A DNA stretch of 64,000 nucleotides from Enterobacter sp. SA187 (GCF_001888805.2 NZ_CP019113.1:2604001-2668000), one strand, 5' to 3'; positions 51,707-60,987 are shown, counted from the first letter of the stretch. A program made the numbers and translations. Notes: generated by a model not told the origin, from the letters alone.

Positions 51707-53250
51707 TGTCGTCAGCGTCCCGGCGTTTTATGGTGCTGTCGCTGTTTATCGTCCTGGCCTGGGGACCGGGCTGGCTGATGCTGTGGACGCTGAGTTTTTA
51801 CCTCACCCATAACGGCCAGCAGGCGGTGCTGTTTCTGCCGCAGGGCGTGTTTCTGGCGCTGCTGATTTTGCTGTCGCGCCGCTTCTGGCCGGCGCTGTTA
51901 CTGCCGTTGCTGGCGATGATTTTCTGGCTGCACAGCGAACAGTTGCTCACTGGTTACACCATGCTGGCCGCCCCCTTAATCGCGCTACCGGTGGCGCGTG
52001 TGGCGCACTATTACTGGCACCGTTTTCCCCTCTACTGGCATCGCCTGACGCTGCTGCTGACGGCGGTCACCGCCTGCGCCCTGCTGCAAACCCTGCTGCT
52101 GGCCCCCTTTCTGGAAAGTAAGGCGACGCTAATCGGTCTTGCCAGCTTCACCGGCGGCGTGCTGCTGACGCCGTTCGTCTACCTGATTTTTGAATTTCTG
52201 CGCCAGCAGCATCGCTATCATTTGCTTGGGCTGGACACCAGTAATCCGCCGCTGCGCACCTCGCTGATTATCTGGTGCAGCCTGTTTTTTATTATCGGTA
52301 TTGGCACGCAGATGGTGCTGTCGCCGGAAATCGAACGGCTGCTGCTGATCGTGGTGTTTCTGCCTAACGTCATCATGGCGTGGAAATTCGGCTGGCAGGG
52401 CGGGGTGCTGGCGGGGCTGCTTGGCAGCATGATGATCACCATCGCCCGTCAGGTGGGTATCGGTTTTGGCGATCTGCTGGAGCTGGAGATTTTCCTCGCC
52501 ACCCAGGCGCTGCTCGGCATCGGGCTTGGGATCGCCATCAGCCGCCAGCAACATCTGGCGCAAAACCTTGATCGCTATCGCCAGCGGCTGGAGGTGGAGT
52601 TACAGGCGCGCCGCGCGCTGGCGGAGAAGCTGATCCACAGCGAAGAGGACACCCGTAAAAGCCTTGCCAGGGAGCTGCACGATGAGATCGGCCAGAACAT
52701 TACCGCCATTCAGATCCAGTCGCAGCTGGTAAAACGCAGCGCGGGCAGCAGCCAGGCGCTGGACGCCGCCAGCCAGATTAACGATCTGGCCCGGCGTATT
52801 CACACCTCCACCCGCCAGCTGTTGCGCCAGCTGCGTCCGCCGGTGCTGGATGAACTCTCCTTTCGCGAGGCGCTGCACCATCTGGTGAATGAGTTCGCCT
52901 TTGCCGAGCGCGGCATCATCTGCCGCTTTGATTACCGGCTCAGCGCGCCGCCGGAAAACGAAACCCTGATTTTTACCCTTTACCGCCTGTTGCAGGAGCT
53001 GCTGAACAACGTCTGCAAGCATGCGCAGGCCAGCCGGGTGAGCATTGTCCTTGAGCCGCGCGACGGGCAGATCTGGCTGACGGTCGCGGATAACGGTATC
53101 GGCCTACCGGCCGGGCAGTCCCCTGGCTTCGGCATTCAGGGGATGCGCGAGCGGGTGCATGCGCTGGGGGGCGATCTGGTGCTGGAGTCCGCTCAGGGAA
53201 CACGCGTAACTGTTAACCTGCCCACACTTTTGCCACAAACCCCCCGCTAA
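51706..53250 (+). CDS. UhpB-like sensor histidine kinase
   Basis: A 514-residue membrane kinase. The N-terminal half has about eight spans (MASE1-like, residues 8-290). The HisKA_3 region carries H325 (ARELHDEIGQNITAIQIQ), and the C-terminal ATPase domain has LLNNVCKHAQASRV and DNGIGLPAGQSPGFGIQGMR. E. coli UhpB (500 residues) is controlled through contact with UhpC, which binds external glucose-6-phosphate. The same logic fits here because a UhpC-like gene follows. Confidence 0.9.
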   Translation: MSSASRRFMVLSLFIVLAWGPGWLMLWTLSFYLTHNGQQAVLFLPQGVFLALLILLSRRFWPALLLPLLAMIFWLHSEQLLTGYTMLAAPLIALPVARVAHYYWHRFPLYWHRLTLLLTAVTACALLQTLLLAPFLESKATLIGLASFTGGVLLTPFVYLIFEFLRQQHRYHLLGLDTSNPPLRTSLIIWCSLFFIIGIGTQMVLSPEIERLLLIVVFLPNVIMAWKFGWQGGVLAGLLGSMMITIARQVGIGFGDLLELEIFLATQALLGIGLGIAISRQQHLAQNLDRYRQRLEVELQARRALAEKLIHSEEDTRKSLARELHDEIGQNITAIQIQSQLVKRSAGSSQALDAASQINDLARRIHTSTRQLLRQLRPPVLDELSFREALHHLVNEFAFAERGIICRFDYRLSAPPENETLIFTLYRLLQELLNNVCKHAQASRVSIVLEPRDGQIWLTVADNGIGLPAGQSPGFGIQGMRERVHALGGDLVLESAQGTRVTVNLPTLLPQTPR

Positions 53251-53334
53251 CCAGGAAAAAGTCTTAGTCAGTGCGGACTTTCTCTCATCCCCTTTTTCGT
53301 TCGCTTTCATATAGTCAGTGCCACCGGAGGCCTT

Positions 53335-54639
53335 ATGCAGGAACTGTCAGCCACTGCCATTAGCCAGCGCTACCGCCGTCTACGCCCGCGTTTATTGCTG
53401 TCGATGGTGGTGGGTTACGCGGCCTTTTACCTGACGCGCAAAAGCGTCAATTACGTGCTGCCCGCGCTGCAACTGGATCTCAGCTTAAGCAAGAGTGATA
53501 TCGGCCTGCTGGGTTCGCTGTTTTATCTCAGCTACGGCCTGTCGAAGTTTGCCGCCGGCCTCTGGCACGACAGCCACGGCAGCCGGGTATTTATGGGCAT
53601 CGGGCTGTTTGCCACCGGGCTGTTAAACGTGCTCTTTGCGTTTGGCGATTCGCTGCCGACGCTGCTGTTCATCTGGACGCTGAACGGCTTTTTCCAGGGC
53701 TGGGGCTGGCCGCCATGCGCGCGCCTGCTGACCCACTGGTATTCGCGCAACGAGCGCGGCTTCTGGTGGGGCTGCTGGAACACCTCCATCAATATTGGCG
53801 GGGCGATTATCCCGCTGATTTGCGCCTTTGCCGCCCACTGGTGGGGCTGGCAGGCCGCGATGCTGACACCGGGGATCATCAGCATGGCGCTCGGCGTGTG
53901 GTTAACCATGCAACTGCGGGGCACACCGCAGGAAGAGGGGTTACCTTCCGTCGGGGAGTGGCGGCAGGATCCGCTGGAATTACGTCAGGAGCAGCAAAGC
54001 CCGCCGATGGGGCTGTGGCAGATGTTACGCACCACCATGCTGCAAAACCCGATGATCTGGTTGCTGGGCGTCTCTTATGTGCTGGTGTACCTCATCCGCA
54101 TCGCGCTCAACGACTGGGGGAATATCTGGCTGGCGGAGAATCACGGCGTCAATCTGCTCAGCGCCAATGCCACTGTGATGCTGTTTGAAGTGGGCGGGCT
54201 GCTGGGGGCGCTGTTTGCCGGATGGGGATCGGATGTGATGTTCAGCGGGCAGCGCGCGCCGATGATTTTGCTGTTCACGCTCGGCCTGATGGTCTCCGTC
54301 GCCGCGCTGTGGCTGGCGCCGGTGCACCATTACGCGCTGCTGGCGATGTGCTTTTTTACCGTGGGCTTTTTTGTTTTCGGCCCGCAGATGTTGATTGGTC
54401 TGGCGGCGGTGGAGTGCGGTCACAAAGGGGCGGCGGGTTCCATTACCGGTTTTCTCGGGCTGTTCGCCTATCTGGGAGCGGCGCTGGCGGGCTGGCCGCT
54501 GTCACAGGTGATCGAACGCTACGGCTGGTCGGGGATGTTCACCCTGCTGTCCGTCGCGGCGGTGCTGATGGGTTTATTGCTGATGCCGCTATTAATGGCG
54601 GGCATTACGGCTTCTAACACGCAAAGGATAAAAACATGA
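53335..54639 (+). CDS. UhpC-like sugar-phosphate sensor/transporter
   Basis: A 434-residue 12-span MFS protein of the organophosphate:phosphate antiporter family, close in length to UhpC (439). It starts with a cytoplasmic tail and YAAFYLTRKSVNYVLPAL. The SDIGLLGSLFYLSYGLSKF block is the family signature. UhpC acts mainly as a membrane receptor that signals to UhpB. An additional transport role cannot be excluded. It overlaps the afuA-like gene by four bases, which ties sensing to transport. Confidence 0.9.
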   Translation: MQELSATAISQRYRRLRPRLLLSMVVGYAAFYLTRKSVNYVLPALQLDLSLSKSDIGLLGSLFYLSYGLSKFAAGLWHDSHGSRVFMGIGLFATGLLNVLFAFGDSLPTLLFIWTLNGFFQGWGWPPCARLLTHWYSRNERGFWWGCWNTSINIGGAIIPLICAFAAHWWGWQAAMLTPGIISMALGVWLTMQLRGTPQEEGLPSVGEWRQDPLELRQEQQSPPMGLWQMLRTTMLQNPMIWLLGVSYVLVYLIRIALNDWGNIWLAENHGVNLLSANATVMLFEVGGLLGALFAGWGSDVMFSGQRAPMILLFTLGLMVSVAALWLAPVHHYALLAMCFFTVGFFVFGPQMLIGLAAVECGHKGAAGSITGFLGLFAYLGAALAGWPLSQVIERYGWSGMFTLLSVAAVLMGLLLMPLLMAGITASNTQRIKT

Positions 54640-55667
54640 AAGTTACCCTGCTCTCTACACTGGTTGCCACCGGTATCGCGCTTGCCACGTTAAGCGGCGG
54701 CGCACAGGCGAAAGGCCGTCTGGTAGTCTATTGCAGCGCCACCAATGAAATGTGTGAAACCGAAACCAAAGCCTTCGGCGACAAGTATGATGTGAAAACC
54801 TCGTTTATCCGCAACGGCTCCGGCAGTACGCTGGCGAAAGTTGATGCCGAGAAGAAAAACCCGCAGGCGGACGTCTGGTACGGCGGCACCTTAGATCCGC
54901 AGTCGCAGGCCGGTGAAATGGGGCTGTTGCAGCCGTATAAATCGCCAAACCTTGAGCAGATCATGACGCAGTTCCGCGATCCCGCCAAAGTGAAAGGCAA
55001 CCTGTCGTCGGCGGTGTATGTCGGCATTCTTGGCTTCGGGGTTAATACCGAGAAGCTGAAAGAGAAAAACCTGCCGATCCCGAAATGCTGGAAAGATCTG
55101 ACCAAACCGGAATACAAAGGCGAGATCCAGATTGCCGATCCGCAAAGTTCCGGCACCGCCTACACCGCGCTCGCCACCTTCGTACAACTGTGGGGCGAAG
55201 ATCAGGCGTTCGATTACCTGAAGCAGCTTAATACCAATATCTCTCAGTACACCAAATCCGGGATCGCCCCGGCGCGTAACGCCGCCCGTGGCGAAACGGC
55301 TATCGGCATCGGCTTCCTGCATGACTATTCGCTGGAAAAGGAGCAGGGCGCGCCGCTGGAGCTGATCTCGCCGTGCGAAGGCACCGGCTATGAAATCGGC
55401 GGCGTCAGTATTCTGAAAGGCGCGCGCAATGCCGACAACGCGAAGCTGTTCGTTGACTGGGTGCTGTCGAAAGAGGCGCAGGAGCTGGCGTGGAAGAAGG
55501 GCAAGTCCTATCAGATCCTGACCAACACCACGGCGGAAACTTCGCCGAACTCGCTCAAGCTCGACGATCTGAAGCTTATCAGCTACGACATGGACAAATA
55601 CGGCTCAACGGATGTGCGTAAGGCGCTGATCAATAAATGGGTCAGCGATGTGAAGATGGGGAAATAA
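54636..55667 (+). CDS. afuA: AfuA-like periplasmic sugar-phosphate-binding protein
   Basis: A 343-residue solute-binding protein with signal peptide MKVTLLSTLVATGIALATLS, cleaved after GGAQA. It belongs to the ferric-binding-protein-like cluster and is often annotated as iron(III)-binding. Work on Actinobacillus and Citrobacter AfuA showed binding of hexose-6-phosphates (glucose-6-P, fructose-6-P, sedoheptulose-7-P) instead. Placement behind uhpABC-like genes supports sugar-phosphate uptake here. I see no YY di-tyrosine iron motif near the C-terminus. A REP element follows. Confidence 0.88.
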   Translation: MKVTLLSTLVATGIALATLSGGAQAKGRLVVYCSATNEMCETETKAFGDKYDVKTSFIRNGSGSTLAKVDAEKKNPQADVWYGGTLDPQSQAGEMGLLQPYKSPNLEQIMTQFRDPAKVKGNLSSAVYVGILGFGVNTEKLKEKNLPIPKCWKDLTKPEYKGEIQIADPQSSGTAYTALATFVQLWGEDQAFDYLKQLNTNISQYTKSGIAPARNAARGETAIGIGFLHDYSLEKEQGAPLELISPCEGTGYEIGGVSILKGARNADNAKLFVDWVLSKEAQELAWKKGKSYQILTNTTAETSPNSLKLDDLKLISYDMDKYGSTDVRKALINKWVSDVKMGK

Positions 55668-55682
55668 CCCCACGACGGTCAC

Positions 55683-55718
55683 TGCCGGGTGGCAGCGTTA
55701 ACGCCTTACCCGGCCTAC
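55683..55718. repeat. REP (PU) element between afuA and afuB
   Basis: TGCCGGGTGGCAGCGTTAAC continuing to GCCTTACCCGGCCTAC is a standard REP stem-loop. It lies inside the operon, after the binding-protein gene and 25 bases before afuB. Confidence 0.85.
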
Positions 55719-55742
55719 AACTTTCCCAACACCGGAACACTT

Positions 55743-57821
55743 ATGTCACACACTCTTGCACTCCATCCCGCGAAAAAGCGGGATGCGGTCTTCCTTTGGC
55801 TGTTTTTAGGCTGGCTGGCGTTCGCGCTGCTGCCGAGCTGGAGCCTGGATTATGGCCTGTTTGAATCCACGGCGGACGAAATTCTTGATGCGTACGCCTG
55901 GTCGCATCTTAACGTCAGCCTGCTGTGGTACCTGTTCCCCAGCCTGTTGCTGCTGCGCCCGTTCAGCGCGGCCAGCCGCGATCAACGCCGTCGCCACTGG
56001 TTTGACGCCGGCTGGGCGCTGGCCTGTATGGCGTTTATCGTTATCAGCGCGACGCTCGCCGGGCGTGGGCTGGGCTATGCCACCATCGTGCTGTTCATCT
56101 CCCTTGGCGCGATCATGACGCTGGCGTTGACCCGCCTTGAATGGCTGAGCGGCGACCGCTTTGTGATTGGCTCGCTGATCGCCATTATCGCGCTGATCGG
56201 CATCTTTATCGTCTGGCCGAGTATCGCCATCTTTATTCCGATGTTCACCACCGACAGCGGGGAATTCGCGCCGCTGGCCTTTATGACGGTGCTGTCGCAG
56301 GCGCATATCGTGCAGGTGATCGTCAACTCGATCCTGCTGTCGATGGCGGTGGGCGTGGGCTGTACCTTCTTCGGGCTGGTGCTGGCGATCTACACCACGC
56401 GCATCGCCCGGCGCAGCGCCATTATTGGCCGTATTTTCTCTATTCTGCCGATCGTTACGCCGCCCTTTGTGGTCGGGCTGGGGGTGACGCTGATGATGGG
56501 CCGCTCCGGTTATGTCACCGAGCTGATGGTCGACTGGTTCGGCCTGACCAACACTAACTGGCTGTACGGTTTTACCGGTATCTGGATCGCGCAGGTGCTG
56601 GCCTTTACGCCGATGGCCTTTATGATCCTCGATGGCGCCATCAAAACCATTCATCCGTCGCTGGAAGAAGCCTCTTATACCCTGCGCGCCAGCCGCTGGC
56701 AGACCTTTAACGGCGTCTTTGTGCCGCTCTTGAAACCGGCGCTGGCGAACGCCTTTTTAGTTGTCATCGTGCAGTCGCTGGCAGACTTCAGTAACCCGCT
56801 GGTGCTGGGCGGCAACTTCGACGTGCTGGCGACGCAGATCTATTTCTATATCACCGGCTCGCAGCTGGATTATCAGGCCGCCAGTACGCTGGGCGCGTTC
56901 CTGCTGCTGTTCTCGCTGCTGGTGTTCTGCATCCAGTATATGTGGATCGGTAAACGCTCCTACGTCACCGTCTCCGGGAAATCCTACCGGGGCGACGTGC
57001 AGCCGCTGCCGGTGACGCTGGTGTGGGGCGTGATGGCGCTGCTGGCGGTGTGGGTGGCGTTCAATGCGCTGCTGTACGGCAGCATTTTCTACGGCAGCTT
57101 TACCGTCAACTGGGGCGTGGATTACACCCTGACGCTGGATAACTTTATCAAGCTGTTCGGTCAGGGGATGAGCGATGGCGCATGGCCGTCACTGCTCGAT
57201 ACGCTGCTGTACGCCGGTATTGCCGCACCTATTACCGCTATTTTTGGCCTGCTGATCGCCTGGGTGGTGGTGCGCCAGCAGTTCCGCGGCAAAAAGACTA
57301 TCGAGTTCACCACCATGCTGTGCTTTGCCGTACCGGGCACCGTGGCGGGCGTTTCTTATATTCTCGCCTTTAACAGCGCACCGGTTTACCTGACCGGCAC
57401 CGCGGCCATTGTCATTATCTCGATGGTGATGCGCAACGTGCCGGTGGGTATTCGCGCCGGGATCGCGGGGCTGGGGCAGATCGACAAATCGCTGGATGAA
57501 GCTTCCCTCAGCCTGCGCGCCGGATCACTACGTACCATTACGCACATTCTGCTGCCACTGCTGCGCCCGGCGATCCTCTCGGCGCTGATCTACAGCTTTG
57601 TGCGCGCCATTACCACGGTGAGCGCCATTGTGTTCCTCGTCACCCCGGACACCCGTGTGGCTACGGCCTACATCTTAAACCGTGTTGAGGACGGCGAGTA
57701 CGGCGTGGCCATTGCCTACGGCTCGATCCTGATTGTGGTGATGCTGGCGATCATCTTCCTCTTTGACTGGCTGATCGGTGAGGCGCGTATCTCCCGTTCA
57801 AAAGCTAAAAACCAGGCGTAA
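55743..57821 (+). CDS. afuB: AfuB-like ABC permease (double module)
   Basis: A 692-residue inner-membrane permease with two fused BPD_transp_1 modules and about twelve spans, as in FbpB/AfuB. EAA-type loops are SLEEASYTLRASRWQTFNGV (first) and SLDEASLSLRAGSLRTITHI (second). I chose ATG 55743 (MSHTLALHP). The frame continues 18 codons upstream into the REP element, which is not credible coding sequence. It forms the channel with AfuC and is fed by AfuA. Confidence 0.9.
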   Translation: MSHTLALHPAKKRDAVFLWLFLGWLAFALLPSWSLDYGLFESTADEILDAYAWSHLNVSLLWYLFPSLLLLRPFSAASRDQRRRHWFDAGWALACMAFIVISATLAGRGLGYATIVLFISLGAIMTLALTRLEWLSGDRFVIGSLIAIIALIGIFIVWPSIAIFIPMFTTDSGEFAPLAFMTVLSQAHIVQVIVNSILLSMAVGVGCTFFGLVLAIYTTRIARRSAIIGRIFSILPIVTPPFVVGLGVTLMMGRSGYVTELMVDWFGLTNTNWLYGFTGIWIAQVLAFTPMAFMILDGAIKTIHPSLEEASYTLRASRWQTFNGVFVPLLKPALANAFLVVIVQSLADFSNPLVLGGNFDVLATQIYFYITGSQLDYQAASTLGAFLLLFSLLVFCIQYMWIGKRSYVTVSGKSYRGDVQPLPVTLVWGVMALLAVWVAFNALLYGSIFYGSFTVNWGVDYTLTLDNFIKLFGQGMSDGAWPSLLDTLLYAGIAAPITAIFGLLIAWVVVRQQFRGKKTIEFTTMLCFAVPGTVAGVSYILAFNSAPVYLTGTAAIVIISMVMRNVPVGIRAGIAGLGQIDKSLDEASLSLRAGSLRTITHILLPLLRPAILSALIYSFVRAITTVSAIVFLVTPDTRVATAYILNRVEDGEYGVAIAYGSILIVVMLAIIFLFDWLIGEARISRSKAKNQA

Positions 57822-57825
57822 ATTT

Positions 57826-58872
57826 ATGACTCAGAAACATTTTGTTGAGCTGCGCAACGTTGGTAAAACCTTTGGCAGCAATGTGGTGATTGAAAATATC
57901 AATCTGGCGATCCCGCAGGGGGAGATGGTGACGCTGCTCGGCCCGTCCGGCTGCGGTAAAACCACGGTGCTGCGGCTGGTGGCGGGGCTGGAAAAGCCGA
58001 CTTCCGGGCAGATTTTTATCGACGGTGAAGACGTGACCGACAGTTCGATCCAGCAGCGTGATATTTGTATGGTGTTCCAGTCCTACGCGCTGTTCCCGCA
58101 CATGTCGCTGGGCGAGAACGTCGGCTATGGCCTGAAGATGCTCGGCGTGTCGCGCGCGGAGATCAAAACCCGCGTCAAAGAGGCGCTGGCGATGGTGGAT
58201 CTGGACGGGTTTGAAGATCGCTATGTGGATCAGATTTCCGGCGGTCAGCAGCAGCGTGTGGCGCTGGCGCGCGCGCTGATTTTAAAGCCCAAAGTGCTGC
58301 TGTTTGATGAGCCGCTCAGTAACCTCGACGCCAACCTGCGGCGCAGTATGCGCGATAAAATTCGCGAGCTGCAAAAGCAGTTTAATATCACGTCGCTCTA
58401 TGTCACCCACGATCAGAGCGAAGCCTTTGCGGTATCCGATACCGTGCTGGTGATGAACAAAGGCCACATCATGCAGATGGGCTCGCCACAGGATCTCTAT
58501 CGTCAGCCTGCCTCGCGCTTTATGGCCAGCTTTATGGGCGATGCCAACCTGTTCCCGGCAGCATTCTCCGCAGATCATGTTGATATTTACGGTTACCGGC
58601 TACCGCGCCCGGCGCAGTTCGCCACCGTGGGAAGCGGGCAGGTGGGCGTGCGTCCGGAGGCGATCACCCTCGGGCAGCACGGCAGCGAAAGCCAGCGCTG
58701 TGTGATCCGTCATGTGGCCTATATGGGACCGCAGTATGAGGTGATTGTTGCGTGGCATGGGCAGGAGATTTTGTTGCAGGTGAATGCGACGCGATTGCAG
58801 CCGGACGTGGGGGAGAATTATTTCCTGGAGATCCATCCGTATGGGATGTTTGAGATGCGGGAGGCGGGTTAA
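57826..58872 (+). CDS. afuC: AfuC-like ABC ATPase
   Basis: A 348-residue ATPase of the Fe3+/polyamine/sugar-phosphate importer class. Walker A GPSGCGKTT (39-47), signature ISGGQQQRVALARAL, Walker B VLLFDEPLSNLDANLRR and switch histidine in VTHDQSEAF are present. A C-terminal TOBE-like regulatory domain lies at about 260-348. I chose MTQKHFVELRNV, 4 bases after the afuB stop, over a longer frame that reads through the afuB end. It is the last gene of the six-gene uhp/afu-like operon. Confidence 0.92.
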   Translation: MTQKHFVELRNVGKTFGSNVVIENINLAIPQGEMVTLLGPSGCGKTTVLRLVAGLEKPTSGQIFIDGEDVTDSSIQQRDICMVFQSYALFPHMSLGENVGYGLKMLGVSRAEIKTRVKEALAMVDLDGFEDRYVDQISGGQQQRVALARALILKPKVLLFDEPLSNLDANLRRSMRDKIRELQKQFNITSLYVTHDQSEAFAVSDTVLVMNKGHIMQMGSPQDLYRQPASRFMASFMGDANLFPAAFSADHVDIYGYRLPRPAQFATVGSGQVGVRPEAITLGQHGSESQRCVIRHVAYMGPQYEVIVAWHGQEILLQVNATRLQPDVGENYFLEIHPYGMFEMREAG

Positions 58873-58883
58873 TAAGGGTGGCT

Positions 58884-58938
58884 TTTAGTGGAATGTTCCG
58901 TTCAATGGAATGTTCGGTTTAGTGGAATGTTCCGTTCA
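58884..58938. repeat. Short tandem repeat after afuC
   Basis: Two identical 21-base units (58884-58904 and 58918-58938), containing GGAATGTTCCGTTCA, flank a third partial copy (58905-58917, ATGGAATGTTCGG). Each has the dyad core GGAA-TG-TTC. Confidence 0.75.
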
Positions 58939-58980
58939 CTTTGCGTTCCGTGTCAGGCGTAACACCGCTGACGGTGAACG

Positions 58981-59011
58981 TGCTAAGGGGGCCACCGCGG
59001 CCCCCTTAGCA
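58981..59011. repeat. Perfect 13-base-pair GC-rich hairpin
   Basis: TGCTAAGGGGGCC-ACCGC-GGCCCCCTTAGCA, 109 bases after the afuC stop, with no T-run on either side. It is possibly the afu operon 3'-end structure or part of a repeat element. Confidence 0.75.
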
Positions 59012-59503
59012 ATCCCCGCGGCCCCGCAAAGAAACCGGTGCTGCGCACTGCGCTCACCTCCCGACCGTCTGCCCGCGGTCGGCTCTATTCGGCCTCCTGC
59101 CTCATTTCGCCTCTGGCCGCCATCCATGGCGTCCAGCCCTTGTCATCCGGCCTCCGGCTCGCCGGTTTCAGCGGGGACTCAACCCCTCGCGTTAATATCT
59201 CTGTTTTTTATAAAGCGACTGAGTGGCTTTGTGTTTGTCTGAACTTACAGGAACTGCTGAGTTAATTTATTTAGAAATCATGAAGTGTGGGGGGAGCCCG
59301 GGGGTGCAGGGGGCGGCGGCGACTGGCCGCCCCTTGCGCGCTCTCGCCATCCGGTGTTCCGTTGTTCCGCAATATTAATAAGAGCGCAACCTACCATCAT
59401 CAATAAAAGCGCAACCTGCCGCATGCAAGAGATCATTACGCGATCTTTACGGCGCTGGTCACAAAACCAGCACCCTCTCTTTGCCTGCCTTATCCGCATC
59501 CGC

Positions 59504-59521
59504 TATATGACTAGTCATATA
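59504..59521. promoter_or_regulatory. Operator of the bgl-like operon
   Basis: TATATGACTAGTCATATA is a perfect 18-base palindrome 37 bases before the first gene. GntR/UTRA proteins bind such sites. It overlaps a possible -10 (TATAAA, 59518-59523), so bound repressor would block transcription. The GntR gene at the end of the operon is the likely ligand. Confidence 0.72.
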
Positions 59522-59558
59522 AATTAAATGACTTTACATAATCACCAGCGGAGATCAG

Positions 59559-60938
59559 ATGATGACTAAATCCTTACCGGCGGGTTTTTTGTGGGGTAAC
59601 TCGGTATCCAGTATGCAGACGGAGGGGGCGTGGAACGAAGGAGGAAAAGGGCCGTCGGTTTACGATATTCGCGAAGCCAGCGAATTTGCCTCCGACTGGA
59701 AAGTGGCAACCGACTCCTACCATCGTTATGCCGAAGATTTCGACCTGATGCAGGATCTCGGCATGAACTGCTACCGCTTCCAGATCGCCTGGAGCCGCGT
59801 CTGCCCGCAGGGCGACGGAGAGTTCAACGACGAGGGCATCGCCTTTTACGATCGTTTTATCAACGACCTGCTGGCGCGCGGCATCGAGCCGATGATCTGC
59901 CTGTATCACTTCGATATGCCGCTGGCGCTGGCGCAGACGTACAATGGTTTTACCGATCGCCACGTCATGGAGGCGTTCGTTCGCTACGGCAAAAAGATGA
60001 TCGACTGCTTTGGCGACCGCGTGAAGTACTGGCTGACCTTCAACGAGCAGAATATCTACCATATGCCGGAGGCCTTTAAGGTTGGCGGTTATCTCGAAGG
60101 CGAAAAAACGCTGCGCGAGCTGTACCAGATTTCGCATCACGTGATGATGGCCCACGTCCGCCTCACACACTATCTGCATGACACCAAACCGGGGCAGCTG
60201 ATGGGCGGCATGCTGGCGCATCAGCTGATCTATCCCGCCACCTGTAAGCCGCAGGATATTTTCTGCGCCCAGCAGTATGACGAATTCCTCAACCAGAACC
60301 TGCTGCGCGTCTTTGCCGGTCAGGGCTACAGCCCGGCGGTGATGGCGGTGGTGGAGCGCGAAGGCTTCGGGGATATTTTCCTCGACGAGGATCTGGAAGA
60401 GATCGCCCGGGTGAAAAACGACTATATGGCGTTCAGCTACTACGCCAGTAAAACGCTGGACAGCGATGCCATCCCTGACGGGACGCCGGTGAACTATTAC
60501 CTGTTGCACGGCGATAAAAATAACCCGTTCCTGAAGGCCACCGAATGGAACTGGCAGATCGATCCGCTCGGCTTTCGCACCATTATCACCCGTTATTATA
60601 ACGACTGGCGGCTGCCGGTATTCCCCATTGAAAACGGCATCGGCGTGATCGAATCCTGGGACGGCGTAAACCCCATCGACGACCAGTACCGCATCGACTA
60701 TCACCGTGAGCATTTGCAGGCGATGAAAGACGCCATTTTTGAGGACGGCGCGCAGGTGATTGGCTATCTCGGCTGGGGGCTGATTGACATTCTCAGTTCG
60801 CAGGGGGACATGCGTAAGCGCTACGGCGTGGTGTATGTGAACCGGGAAAACCACGATCTGAAAGATCTGAAACGGGTACCGAAAAAGAGCTACGCCTGGC
60901 TAAAACGTGTGATCCACAGTAACGGCGACGAGATGTGA
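59559..60938 (+). CDS. 6-phospho-beta-glucosidase, glycoside hydrolase family 1
   Basis: A 459-residue cytosolic TIM-barrel enzyme that splits phosphorylated beta-glucosides such as cellobiose-6-P, arbutin-6-P or salicin-6-P. The acid/base is E163 in LTFNEQN and the nucleophile is E358 in FPIENGIG, which differs from the common TENG. The C-terminal SSQGDMRKRYGVVYVNR carries the Ser/Lys/Tyr set that binds the 6-phosphate. The ATG at 59562 is an equally possible start. It is first in the operon, followed by EIIC and a GntR regulator. Confidence 0.92.
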   Translation: MMTKSLPAGFLWGNSVSSMQTEGAWNEGGKGPSVYDIREASEFASDWKVATDSYHRYAEDFDLMQDLGMNCYRFQIAWSRVCPQGDGEFNDEGIAFYDRFINDLLARGIEPMICLYHFDMPLALAQTYNGFTDRHVMEAFVRYGKKMIDCFGDRVKYWLTFNEQNIYHMPEAFKVGGYLEGEKTLRELYQISHHVMMAHVRLTHYLHDTKPGQLMGGMLAHQLIYPATCKPQDIFCAQQYDEFLNQNLLRVFAGQGYSPAVMAVVEREGFGDIFLDEDLEEIARVKNDYMAFSYYASKTLDSDAIPDGTPVNYYLLHGDKNNPFLKATEWNWQIDPLGFRTIITRYYNDWRLPVFPIENGIGVIESWDGVNPIDDQYRIDYHREHLQAMKDAIFEDGAQVIGYLGWGLIDILSSQGDMRKRYGVVYVNRENHDLKDLKRVPKKSYAWLKRVIHSNGDEM

Positions 60939-60987
60939 TCCCGCCTGCCGGACCGTTTTGTGACTGATTGAAGGGAAGGTATCTGCG

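Larger units (their letters stand above)
58873..59558. other. Gene-free 686-base region between afuC and the bgl-like operon
   Basis: No convincing gene is visible. ORFs of 60-110 codons in it have no start signals and atypical composition. It holds the tandem repeat, the 13-base-pair hairpin, a CG-rich block (59012-59190) with many short dyads, an eight-base-pair stem at 59310-59333 (GGGGCGGC / GCCGCCCC), a repeated AAxAGCGCAACCT motif (AAGAGCGCAACCTACC at 59381, AAAAGCGCAACCTGCC at 59405), and the operator at 59504. It may be a non-coding mobile or dispersed repeat inserted between operons. Confidence 0.5.

Noticed and set aside
54636..58872. Iron(III) ABC transporter as the name for afuABC
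   Set aside because: The operon context with UhpABC-like sensors and published sugar-phosphate binding by AfuA homologues make sugar phosphate the better prediction.
59574..60854. 426-codon ORF antisense to the phospho-beta-glucosidase
   Set aside because: Typical GC-rich antisense shadow with odd composition (many His, Gln and Val) and no domain. The plus-strand gene has complete catalytic motifs.
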